Shown here in pieces: positions 42,566 through 50,384 of a stretch of DNA of 64,000 bases. A program made the translations under genes and the position numbers. Origin of the DNA: Tabrizicola sp. TH137 (GTDB lineage: Bacteria; Pseudomonadota; Alphaproteobacteria; Rhodobacterales; Rhodobacteraceae); assembly GCF_002855575.1 (NCBI RefSeq), contig NZ_PKRQ01000002.1:310001-374000 (forward strand), given 5' to 3'. The stretch's first letter is position 1. Every line of letters starts with the position of its first letter. A model generated the notes under the pieces. That model saw only the letters and a program-made list of their open reading frames with translations, searched no databases and was not told the origin of the DNA.

Positions 42566-43135
42566 TCAGCCGCCCCAATGGCGGACGGGACCGCAATCCA
42601 TGTGAACGAAGTTCGAGCGGGAGTAGCGACCAACACCGCCAGAGGCGCAGGCCTCGGCCGCGCGGGCCATCTGGCTGACGGAGCGGGACTTCAGGCGCAG
42701 GTCGGCGGCCTGACCCTTCATGTGCAGCGAATTGCGGGCGACGCCGCGCGACTTGGACCGGAGCATGGCATTGGTCGCCGGGCTGCGATAGCCGGAGAGC
42801 AGCGTATAGGGTTCGGTCACATCCATCAGGCTATGGGCGGCGGCCATGATGTCGATGGTGCGGGCATCCATGTCGGTGCGGTCATTGGACCGCCAGTCGC
42901 GCATGAAGTGATTGATTTCCTTGAGAACTTCGGGGATGTACTCACCCTCGATCCAATAGATCGTGTCGATGCTTTCGCCGGTGCGGCCCGAATACATGCG
43001 GATGCGGCGGATATCGCCAGCCCCGCGCAGGAGGCCGAAAGCGTTGGAATAGGTTGGCGCTGCTGCCACGACAGTCGCCGCGAAGACACCCAGCAATCCC
43101 CGCCGCGTGACCCCAAGTCCGTTCGAATTTGTCAT
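42566..43135 (-). CDS. Tat-exported DUF882/YcbK-type M15-like peptidase
   Basis: A 189-residue protein with a twin-arginine signal (VTRRGLLGVFAATVVAAAP, residues 9-27). The mature part has LSGYRSPATNAMLRSKSRGVARNSLHMKGQAADLRL and FVHMDCGPVRHWG, with His138, Asp145 and His178 as the zinc ligands expected for an M15/YcbK-like peptidoglycan peptidase. It is divergent from an L,D-transpeptidase gene, so both may work on the cell wall. Relatives in E. coli (MepK/YcbK) cut L,D cross-links. Confidence 0.88.
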   Translation of the reverse strand: MTNSNGLGVTRRGLLGVFAATVVAAAPTYSNAFGLLRGAGDIRRIRMYSGRTGESIDTIYWIEGEYIPEVLKEINHFMRDWRSNDRTDMDARTIDIMAAAHSLMDVTEPYTLLSGYRSPATNAMLRSKSRGVARNSLHMKGQAADLRLKSRSVSQMARAAEACASGGVGRYSRSNFVHMDCGPVRHWGG

Positions 43136-43462
43136 TCTGACGTTTGTCCCCGGTAAGTCGTCGCCGCCTTTTCAGAGCAGCTTTCGTGCCACTTATCCCC
43201 CAAGCGCAGGATGGTTATGGCACAGGTCGATTCGTCCCCCAAGTGCAGATTGGGGCGGTGTCGCCATTTCAGGGACAATCGGCAAATTTTTGCTGAACGC
43301 CATCTGCGCGCAGGGCGGAGGGGCGCCGGGGCGGCGGGCTTGTCGAATTCGGGACACGGATGCGAGATCGCCGCGATTTCAAGGCGGAACTTCATGGACT
43401 CCCCGGTTCGAATCGCACAAATTGCGGAAGAACAAGGACTTTGACGGATTTCGAGGAACGTG
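43136..43462. promoter_or_regulatory. Divergent intergenic region with a direct repeat
   Basis: This 327-bp gap separates the divergent M15-like and L,D-transpeptidase genes and must hold both promoters, though no strong consensus pair is evident. A direct repeat TCCCCCAAG[C/T]GCAG occurs at 43196-43209 and 43235-43248 (13 of 14 bases identical, starts 39 bp apart), a possible regulator site. TTGACG at 43441-43446 lies too close to the transpeptidase start to serve it as a normal -35 box. Confidence 0.4.
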
Positions 43463-45076
43463 ATGCTTTGCGATGGTACGGGTGGGAGGCAGGGCCGCAG
43501 GCTCGGGGCTGTGGTTCTTCTGTCCCTGACCCTGGGCCTGTCGCCGCTGGTCGGTCAGGCGGCCACATCGCCATTCGCGCAGGCCGTGGCCGTCGCGCTG
43601 TCCGAGGATGAGGCGCTGTCGGCCTATTACGCGTCGCGCGACTATCGCACGCTCTGGGCCGGGCCCGAGGATGCCGCCGCCCGTGCGGCCCTTTTTTCGG
43701 CATTGGACGGGGCCGCGGCCCATGGTCTGCCAACGGCGCGCTATGATGCGGCTGCGCTGCGCGCGGCCTTTGCCGCCGCCGTGACGGAGGGGGATCGCGG
43801 GCGTCTGGAAGTGCGCATGACGCGGGCCTTCCTCGCCTATGCCTCTGACGTGGCGACAGGTGTGCTGGACCCCGAAAAGGCCGATGCCGGCATTCATCGC
43901 ACGGTGACGCGGCTTGATCCGTTGCGGCTTCTGGCGCGGGTGGAGGCGGGGGATGTGCAGGGTCTGCTGCGCGACCTGCCCCCGGACGCGCCGGAATATG
44001 CCCGCCTGATGAAGGAAAAGCTTCAGATCGAGGCGCAGATCGCGCGGGGCGGCTGGGGCGAGCCGCTGGCGATGGTGCCGCTTGCCGCCGGAGCCGAGGG
44101 CGCGGCGGTGGTGGCCCTGCGCGACCGTCTGGTCGCCATGGGATATCTGCGCCGTTCGGTGACAGCGGTCTATGACCGCGAGATGCAGGCCGCCGTGCAG
44201 CGGTTTCAACTGGATCACGGGCTGAGTGCCGATGGCACAGCCGATGAGGTGACGCTGGCGGAGATCAATGTCGCGCCCGAGGCGCGGGTGAAGTCGATCA
44301 TCGTCGCGATGGAACGCCTGCGCTGGATGCATGACGTGGAGCGCGGCGCGCGGCATATCTGGGTGAACCTGCCCGATTTCACGGCCAAGATCGTGGATCA
44401 TGGCAAGGTGACCTTCCAGACCCGTTCGGTCATCGGGAAGAATGTGCCGGATCAGCGCAGCCCGGAGTTTTCGGACGAGATGGATCACATGGTCATCAAC
44501 CCGTCCTGGGGGGTGCCGCGGTCGATCATCGTGAAGGAATATCTGCCGCTCTTGCAGCGCAATCCGAATGCCGTGAGCCATCTTCAGGTGATCGACCGCA
44601 ATGGTCACGTGGTGCCGCGCGGCGCGGTCAACTTTGCCGCCTATTCGGCGCGCAGCTTCCCCTTCGGCCTGCGTCAGCCGCCCTCGGATGGCAATGCGCT
44701 TGGGAAGGTGAAGTTCATGTTCCCCAATCCCTACAACATCTATCTGCACGACACGCCCGCGAAGGAACTGTTCGACCATGATGTCCGGGCCTATAGCCAT
44801 GGCTGCATCCGGTTGGGCGATCCCTTCGATTTCGCCTATGCGCTGCTGGCGGCGCAGAGCGCCGATCCCAAGGCGCTGTTCCATGAGCATCTGGACAGCG
44901 ACCGCGAGACGGTGGTGCGGTTCGACGAGAAACTGCCGGTCCATCTGGTCTATTTCACCGCATGGCCGACGGCCAAGGGCGAGATGACCTACCGGCGCGA
45001 TGTCTATGGCCGTGACGCGCGGATCTTCGAGGCGCTGACCGAGGCCGGGGTGGCCTTGGGCGATGTTCAGGGGTAA
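43463..45076 (+). CDS. YcbB-type L,D-transpeptidase
   Basis: A 537-residue exported protein. A basic N-terminus and signal peptide (LGAVVLLSLTLGLSPLVGQAA) precede a helical YcbB-like domain. A peptidoglycan-binding domain lies at about residues 210-270 (VVALRDRLVAMGYLRRSVTAVYDREMQAAVQRFQLDHGL). The catalytic YkuD domain ends with SHGCIRLGDPFDFA, where Cys448 is the nucleophile, preceded by FPNPYNIYLHDTPAKELF. It forms 3-3 cross-links. ATG 43463 is chosen over the adjoining GTG 43460. Confidence 0.92.
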   Translation: MLCDGTGGRQGRRLGAVVLLSLTLGLSPLVGQAATSPFAQAVAVALSEDEALSAYYASRDYRTLWAGPEDAAARAALFSALDGAAAHGLPTARYDAAALRAAFAAAVTEGDRGRLEVRMTRAFLAYASDVATGVLDPEKADAGIHRTVTRLDPLRLLARVEAGDVQGLLRDLPPDAPEYARLMKEKLQIEAQIARGGWGEPLAMVPLAAGAEGAAVVALRDRLVAMGYLRRSVTAVYDREMQAAVQRFQLDHGLSADGTADEVTLAEINVAPEARVKSIIVAMERLRWMHDVERGARHIWVNLPDFTAKIVDHGKVTFQTRSVIGKNVPDQRSPEFSDEMDHMVINPSWGVPRSIIVKEYLPLLQRNPNAVSHLQVIDRNGHVVPRGAVNFAAYSARSFPFGLRQPPSDGNALGKVKFMFPNPYNIYLHDTPAKELFDHDVRAYSHGCIRLGDPFDFAYALLAAQSADPKALFHEHLDSDRETVVRFDEKLPVHLVYFTAWPTAKGEMTYRRDVYGRDARIFEALTEAGVALGDVQG

Positions 45077-45112
45077 TCCCTTGGGCAGGATGCCCGACCG
45101 GAGACCCTGACC

Positions 45113-46216
45113 ATGGCCCATACGATCCGAGACATCGCCGCAGCCCTTGGGGCCGAGGCGGCGGGCGACCTTGATCTTGTGGTCGAATGCGCGGCCGAGC
45201 CGTCGATGGCGGGGGTCGAGGCACTGGCCCTGGCGATGGATCCGAAATATGCGCCCGGCATCGCGCAGGGGCGGGCGCGGGCGGCGCTGCTTTGGCCGGG
45301 GGCGGATTGGCAGGGCCTTGGCCTGAAGGCCGCGATCTTTGCGCCGCGCGGACGGCTGGCCATGGCAGGGCTGAGCGTGTTGATGGACCGCGGCCCCGAC
45401 ATCGCCCCCGGCATTCATCCCATGACGGTGATCGACCCCGAGGCGGTGATCGGTGCAGGCGCGGCCATCGGCCCCTTCGTGACCATCGGCAAGGGGGCCG
45501 TGATCGGGCCGCGCGCGCGCATCGCATCGCATGTGTCGATTGCCGAGGGGGCGCGGATCGGGGCGGATGCGCTGATCCTTCAGGGGGCGCGGATCGGGGC
45601 GCGGGTCACGATCGGCGACCGCTTCATCTGCCAGCCCGGCGCGGTGGTGGGGGCGGATGGGTTTTCCTTCGTGACACCCGAGAAATCGGGGGTGGAGGAG
45701 ATTCGCGAAACCCTGGGAGAGCGTGGCGAGATACGCGCGCAAAGCTGGACTCGCATCCATTCGCTGGGGGCCGTCACGCTGGGCGATGATGTGGAACTCG
45801 GGGCCAATGTCTGCATCGACCGGGGCACGATCCGCGATACCGTCATCGGATCGGGAACCAAGCTCGATAACCTTGTCCATGTCGGGCACAACGTGCAGGT
45901 GGGCCGGGATTGCCTGCTCTGCGGGCAGGTGGGCATCGCGGGATCGGCGCGGATCGGGGATCGGGTGGTGATGGGCGGCCAATGCGGGGTGAATGACAAC
46001 ATCTTTGTCGGCGATGACGTGATCGCCGGGGGGGCGACCAAGATCTTCACCAATGCGCCCGCCGGGCGGGTGCTGCTTGGCTATCCGGCGGTGAAGATGG
46101 AGACGCATGTGGAAATGCAGAAGGCGCTGCGCCGCCTGCCGCGGCTTGCCGCCCGCGTGGCCGAGATGGAGCGGATCGTGCTGCCGCCCCGGCCCGGCAA
46201 GAGCGGGGACGAGTAG
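45113..46216 (+). CDS. lpxD: UDP-3-O-acylglucosamine N-acyltransferase
   Basis: A 367-residue LpxD of the lipid A pathway. An N-terminal uridine-binding domain is followed by the left-handed beta-helix of hexapeptide repeats (IGAGAAIGPFVTIGKGAVIG and onwards), GADGFSFVTPEKSGVEEI, and LDNLVHVGHNVQVGRDCLLCGQVGIAGSARIGD with the catalytic His. In most bacteria lpxD lies with fabZ-lpxA-lpxB; here it is instead followed within 10 bp by an ACP gene and a ketoacyl synthase gene, and preceded by the L,D-transpeptidase gene 36 bp upstream. Confidence 0.95.
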   Translation: MAHTIRDIAAALGAEAAGDLDLVVECAAEPSMAGVEALALAMDPKYAPGIAQGRARAALLWPGADWQGLGLKAAIFAPRGRLAMAGLSVLMDRGPDIAPGIHPMTVIDPEAVIGAGAAIGPFVTIGKGAVIGPRARIASHVSIAEGARIGADALILQGARIGARVTIGDRFICQPGAVVGADGFSFVTPEKSGVEEIRETLGERGEIRAQSWTRIHSLGAVTLGDDVELGANVCIDRGTIRDTVIGSGTKLDNLVHVGHNVQVGRDCLLCGQVGIAGSARIGDRVVMGGQCGVNDNIFVGDDVIAGGATKIFTNAPAGRVLLGYPAVKMETHVEMQKALRRLPRLAARVAEMERIVLPPRPGKSGDE

Positions 46217-46225
46217 GAGGTGGCG

Positions 46226-46486
46226 ATGACGGTGCGCGAGAAGGTCATCGCGATCATCGCCGAGAAGGCGGTGCTGGATGCGTCGGATGTCACGCTGGAC
46301 AGCAGCCTTGATGCGCTTGGGATGGATTCGCTGGCCATGGTCGAGGCGATCTTTGCGATGGAGGAGTGTTTCGACATCTCCATTCCATTCAATGCCAATG
46401 ACCCCGAGGAGGGGCGGTTCGACATTTCCAGTGTCGGCAGCATCGTGGCGGCGGTCGAGGATCTGCTGGCGCAGAAGGTGACATGA
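46226..46486 (+). CDS. Second acyl carrier protein, linked to lpxD
   Basis: An 86-residue acyl carrier protein distinct from AcpP. The phosphopantetheine site is LGMDSLAMVEAIF (Ser35), but helix 3 differs: FDISIPFNANDPEEGRFDISSV replaces the usual EIPDDAAE. That insertion is reminiscent of specialised ACPs. ATG 46226 has ggagg six bases upstream. The stop codon overlaps the ketoacyl synthase ATG, so both are coupled. It probably serves a dedicated acyl chain, perhaps for lipid A or another envelope lipid; this is inference from neighbours. Confidence 0.85.
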   Translation: MTVREKVIAIIAEKAVLDASDVTLDSSLDALGMDSLAMVEAIFAMEECFDISIPFNANDPEEGRFDISSVGSIVAAVEDLLAQKVT

Positions 46487-47679
46487 GGCGGGTTGTCATC
46501 ACCGGCGCGGGCACGGTGAATGCGCTAGCGCAGGATGTGCCGGGAACGCTTGCCGCCATGGCGGCGGGACGGGGCGCCATCGCGCCGCTTGCCGTTGCGG
46601 ATGTGGACCGGCTTTCGGTGCGGATCGGGGCGGCTGTGCGCGGATGGGATGCGGGCGCGCATCTGACGCGGGCGCAACTGGCATCGACGGACCGTTTCGC
46701 GCAGTTCGCGCTGGTGGCGGCGGCGCAGGCGATGGCGCAATCGGGGCTGGAGGTCGACGCCGGGCTGGATGTCGGGGCGATCATCGGGACGGCGGGCGGC
46801 GGGCTGAGCACGTCGGATGCGGCCTATCGCGCGGTCTATGCCGAGGGGAAGAACCGCGTCGCCCCACTCACGGTGCCGAAGCTGATGCCCAATGCGGCGG
46901 CGGGCCAGCTTTCCATGGCGCATGGGCTGCGCGGACCGGTCTTTTCGCTGTCTTCCGCCTGCGCCAGTTCCAACCATTCCATCGCCCTGGCGTGCCAGCT
47001 CATCCGGGCGGGTATGGTGCGGGCCATGCTGGCGGGCGGGGCGGAGGCGATGCTCTGCTTCGGTGGCATCAAGGCCTGGGAGGGGTTGCGCGTGATGTCG
47101 GAGCGCGCCTGTCGCCCCTTCAGCCGGACGCGCGACGGGATGGTGCAGGGGGAAGGTGCGGCGGTCTTCGTGCTGGAAGAGCGCGCGGCGGCGCTGGCGC
47201 GCGGGGCGCCGATCCTTGCGGAAATCCTGGGGGTGGCGATGACGGCGGATGCAGGCGACCTGGTCGCGCCATCGCAGGCCGGTGCGGAAGGTGCGATGCG
47301 GGCGGCGCTGGCCGATGCGGGGCTGGAGCCTGCGGCCGTGGATTACATCAACGCCCATGGCACGGGTACGGCTGCGAATGACCGGACCGAGGCGGCGGCG
47401 ATCCGCGCCGTCTTTGGCGCGGCGGTGCCGCCCGTCAGTTCCACCAAGGCCATGCATGGCCATGTCATGGGGGCGACAGGCGCGATCGAGCTTCTGGCCT
47501 GCCTGATGGCGCTGAACGACTCTGTCATCGCGCCGACGATCGGCTATGAGGAGGCTGATCCCGACTGCGATCTGGATGTGGTGCCGAATGTGGCGCGGCA
47601 GGGCGAGGTGCGGGTGGCGCTGTCCAACAGCTTTGCCTTCGGCGGGCTGAACGCGGTTCTGGTGGTTTCGCGCGGTTGA
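46483..47679 (+). CDS. Second beta-ketoacyl-ACP synthase, linked to lpxD and ACP
   Basis: A 398-residue condensing enzyme of the FabF/NodE-like group, only distantly similar to the FabF at 12744. The Cys-His-His triad is intact: Cys160 (SSACASSNHS), His292 (NAHGTGTAAND) and His327 (KAMHGHVMGATG). It starts within the ACP stop codon. Active-site conservation indicates a working enzyme, presumably elongating or making an acyl chain on the adjacent ACP. No reductase or dehydratase partner is encoded beside it. Confidence 0.9.
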   Translation: MRRVVITGAGTVNALAQDVPGTLAAMAAGRGAIAPLAVADVDRLSVRIGAAVRGWDAGAHLTRAQLASTDRFAQFALVAAAQAMAQSGLEVDAGLDVGAIIGTAGGGLSTSDAAYRAVYAEGKNRVAPLTVPKLMPNAAAGQLSMAHGLRGPVFSLSSACASSNHSIALACQLIRAGMVRAMLAGGAEAMLCFGGIKAWEGLRVMSERACRPFSRTRDGMVQGEGAAVFVLEERAAALARGAPILAEILGVAMTADAGDLVAPSQAGAEGAMRAALADAGLEPAAVDYINAHGTGTAANDRTEAAAIRAVFGAAVPPVSSTKAMHGHVMGATGAIELLACLMALNDSVIAPTIGYEEADPDCDLDVVPNVARQGEVRVALSNSFAFGGLNAVLVVSRG

Positions 47680-47690
47680 GCGCGCAGCAA

Positions 47691-47722
47691 AAAGGCGCGC
47701 GAGGAGGCCCCCGCGCGCCTTT
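47691..47722. terminator. Convergent terminator between ketoacyl synthase and ialB-like gene
   Basis: Perfect stem AAAGGCGCGCG (47691-47701) / CGCGCGCCTTT (47712-47722) with a 10-nt loop; A- and T-runs flank it on either side, so it can act in both directions. Confidence 0.85.
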
Positions 47723-47737
47723 CAAGTTTTCAGAGGT

Positions 47738-48382
47738 TCATTCCTGTGCTTCGGGCTCGGCGGCGCGGGTCGCGGCCACGGCTTCGAAACCGGCGGTGAA
47801 GCCGGCGAGCGAGATGTCCAGCGCCACGCTCTGATCCGGCGCGACGGCCGGGACGATGGTCATCACGGCCTTGCCGCCCTTGCGGAACGCGTCCACCTCT
47901 TCGGCGGTGAAGCCGACGCGGGCGACGCAACCCGCCTGCGAGCAGAAGGTGAAGGGATAGATCTTCGGCTGGGCATCATCGACGCCCAGGCGCAGACCGG
48001 CGGTCAGCAGCGTTTCAAGCGGAACGATGATCGTGGCACCGGCAGCCGCCTCGCCCCCTTCGGGAAGCGAGAACAGGCCGATCTCGGCGACCGAGGTGCC
48101 CTGACCATCCTGGAGAAGCTGGTAGAGCTGGCAGGGTTCGGTGCCGCTTTCCACCCGGACGCAACGCAGTTCCCAATCGTTGAAGGCCTCTTTCACATAG
48201 GAGGAGCCGGGGCCTTCCGCCGGTGCCTGGCCCATCGACAGCCCGTCGGCGGGAGCTTCGGCGGCCGCGCCTTCGGCAGGGGCTTCGGTGCTTTCCTGCG
48301 CCAGCGCCATGGAACCGCCGACTGCGGTAAGGCCAAGGGCCAGGGCGAGGGAAGCGGAACGGGGAAGGGAGAGCAATGACAT
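47738..48382 (-). CDS. Invasion-associated locus B (IalB) family periplasmic protein
   Basis: A 214-residue exported protein. The signal peptide (LPRSASLALALGLTAVGGSMALA) is followed by an Ala/Glu/Pro-rich linker and the IalB domain: FNDWELRCVRVESGTEPCQLYQLLQDG, LFSLPEG, TIIVPLETLLTAGLRLGVDD, FTFCSQAGCVARVGFTAEEVDAFRKGG. Four Cys could form two disulfides. The family is named from Bartonella but is widespread in free-living alphaproteobacteria with unknown role. Confidence 0.88.
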   Translation of the reverse strand: MSLLSLPRSASLALALGLTAVGGSMALAQESTEAPAEGAAAEAPADGLSMGQAPAEGPGSSYVKEAFNDWELRCVRVESGTEPCQLYQLLQDGQGTSVAEIGLFSLPEGGEAAAGATIIVPLETLLTAGLRLGVDDAQPKIYPFTFCSQAGCVARVGFTAEEVDAFRKGGKAVMTIVPAVAPDQSVALDISLAGFTAGFEAVAATRAAEPEAQE

Positions 48383-48489
48383 CGGTCTGACCTCGTTTGG
48401 TTTGGCGGGGCCTTACCATGCGCGGGGGAGAGTGTCAGGCCCCAAATGCGTGATGGGCAAAGGCCAGCCGGGGCGCGAGGCGGCAATAG

Positions 48490-48593
48490 AAAAGGGCCGG
48501 TCACCCGGCCCTGATCTGTATCGTATTGTTTGCTCCCTGTCGGACTGGCCGACTTCATGACGGGACGCTAAGCGGGAATTCGCGGCCCGTCAA
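48490..48593 (-). ncRNA. Candidate small RNA or orphan terminator unit
   Basis: In the 421-bp gap between ialB and the HerA-like gene, the minus strand has TTGACG (48588-48593) and TTAGCG (48566-48571) spaced 16 bp. About 50 nt further is a perfect hairpin (AGGGCCGG/CCGGCCCT, 48493-48512) ending in TTTTC. A transcript of roughly 70 nt is implied. An ATG within it opens a frame that simply runs through the hairpin. No known RNA family recognised. Confidence 0.3.
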
Positions 48594-48803
48594 CAGGGAA
48601 TCTCAGCCGATCCGGGGCTGAAAACATTGGGGAATTCCTGTCCTTTCGGTCAAATCGGACCGCGCGGGTTGTGCGGTTCTGTGCCGGTTCAACCCCTGTT
48701 GAAAGGTCAGGGTCCGAGAGGCTGGAAAGCGGGCGCGAAGCATGTATCCTGCCGCCCGGATCGCCGTCCGGGCAGGGCAGGCGCAGGGCTGGGGGCAAAG
48801 AGA

Positions 48804-50384
48804 ATGACGGATCAGGCGAGCATCTTCGTTGGGGGTGGTGGCGAGGGCTATGCGGTGCCGCAGCAGCTTTTGCTGAAATATGCCAATCGCCATGGCCTGA
48901 TCGCCGGGGCGACGGGAACGGGCAAGACGGTGACGTTGCAGATCCTTGCGGAGGGCTTTTCCGCCGCCGGCGTGCCGGTCTTCATGGCCGATGTGAAGGG
49001 CGATCTGTCGGGGCTGGGGGCCGCAGGATCCGAGACGCACAAACTGCACGCGGCCTTCTCGGAACGGTCGGCACGGATCGGCCATGCCCTGACCTATCGC
49101 AGCTTTCCGGTCACCTTCTGGGACATGTTCGGCGAGCAGGGCCATCCGATCCGCGCGACGGTGGCCGAGATGGGGCCGTTGCTGCTGTCGCGGCTGCTGG
49201 AACTGACCGAGGCGCAGGAAGGCGTTCTGAACGTCGCCTTCCGCCTGGCGGATGAGGAAGGGCTGCCGCTTCTGGACATGAAGGACCTTCAGGCGCTGCT
49301 GGTCTTCATCGGCGAGAATTCCGAAACGATTTCCACGCGATATGGTCTGGTGGCAACTGCGTCGATCGGGGCGATCCAGCGGCGGCTTCTGGTTCTGGAG
49401 AACGAGGGGGGGGCAAAGTTCTTTGGCGAACCGGCGCTGGATCTGGCGGACCTGATGCTGCTGGATGCGAATGGGGCAGGGCGGGTGAACATCCTTGCGG
49501 CCGACCGTCTGATGAACAGTCCGCGGCTCTATGCGACCTTCCTGCTGTGGCTTCTGTCCGAACTGTTCGAAACCTTGCCCGAGGTGGGCGATCCGGAGAA
49601 GCCGAAGCTGGTCTTCTTCTTCGACGAGGCGCATCTGCTGTTCAACGATGCGCCCAAGGCGCTGGTTTCCAAGGTGGAACAGGTGGCGCGGCTGATCCGG
49701 TCCAAGGGGGTGGGGGTCTATTTCATCACCCAGAATCCGGCGGATGTGCCGGAGAATATCCTTGGCCAGTTGGGCAACCGCGTGCAGCACGCGCTGCGGG
49801 CCTTTACCGCGAAGGATCAGAAGGACCTGCGACTTGCGGCAGAGACCTATCGCCCCAACCCGCGCTTTGCGACAGAGGACGCGATCCGCGATGTCGGCAC
49901 CGGTGAGGCGGTGACCTCGCTGCTGGAGAACAAGGGGATACCGGGCATCGTGGAGCGGACGCTTGTGCGCCCGCCGTCAAGCCAGCTTGGCCCGATCGAC
50001 CCTGCGCTGCGGGCGCAACTGATGGTGCAGTCGCCGCTGAAGGGGAAATATGACGCGGTGGTGGACCGGGAAAGCGCCTATGAGAAGCTGCGCGCCCGGG
50101 CGGATGCGGCGGCGCGCGAGGCGGCGCAGGAAAGCGCCCCCCCCGCGCCTTCGCCCTGGGATCGCGGGGCAGCGACGGAAGAGGCGGCCGATGGCTATCG
50201 CCGCGCCCGGCGCTATGACGGGGATCGCGGCGAGGAGGCGGCCCCGCGGCGCAGTGGCAGCGCCTCCGGGCGCAGCGATTCCATCGGCACCGCCTTCGCC
50301 AAGAGCTTTGCTCGCCAGTTGGGCACCAAGACGGGGCAGGCCGTGGTGCGGGGCATTCTCGGGTCGTTGTTCCGCAGCCGCTAG
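48804..50384 (+). CDS. HerA-like ATPase (DUF853)
   Basis: A 526-residue HerA/FtsK-type P-loop ATPase of the DUF853 family. Walker A GATGTGKT is at residues 35-42, Walker B in KLVFFFDEAHLLF, and ITQNPADVPENILGQLGNRVQHALRAFT is the sensor region. The C-terminal 100 residues are low-complexity, rich in Arg, Asp and Ala, ending KTGQAVVRGILGSLFRSR. Function of the family in bacteria is unclear; a DNA-pumping or envelope role has been suggested by analogy only. The gene ends convergently, overlapping the next by 4 bases. Confidence 0.88.
   Translation: MTDQASIFVGGGGEGYAVPQQLLLKYANRHGLIAGATGTGKTVTLQILAEGFSAAGVPVFMADVKGDLSGLGAAGSETHKLHAAFSERSARIGHALTYRSFPVTFWDMFGEQGHPIRATVAEMGPLLLSRLLELTEAQEGVLNVAFRLADEEGLPLLDMKDLQALLVFIGENSETISTRYGLVATASIGAIQRRLLVLENEGGAKFFGEPALDLADLMLLDANGAGRVNILAADRLMNSPRLYATFLLWLLSELFETLPEVGDPEKPKLVFFFDEAHLLFNDAPKALVSKVEQVARLIRSKGVGVYFITQNPADVPENILGQLGNRVQHALRAFTAKDQKDLRLAAETYRPNPRFATEDAIRDVGTGEAVTSLLENKGIPGIVERTLVRPPSSQLGPIDPALRAQLMVQSPLKGKYDAVVDRESAYEKLRARADAAAREAAQESAPPAPSPWDRGAATEEAADGYRRARRYDGDRGEEAAPRRSGSASGRSDSIGTAFAKSFARQLGTKTGQAVVRGILGSLFRSR

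Noticed and set aside
43398-43412. GGTTCGAATC, resembling a tRNA T-arm
   Set aside because: No acceptor, D or anticodon arms can be drawn around it; treated as chance similarity.
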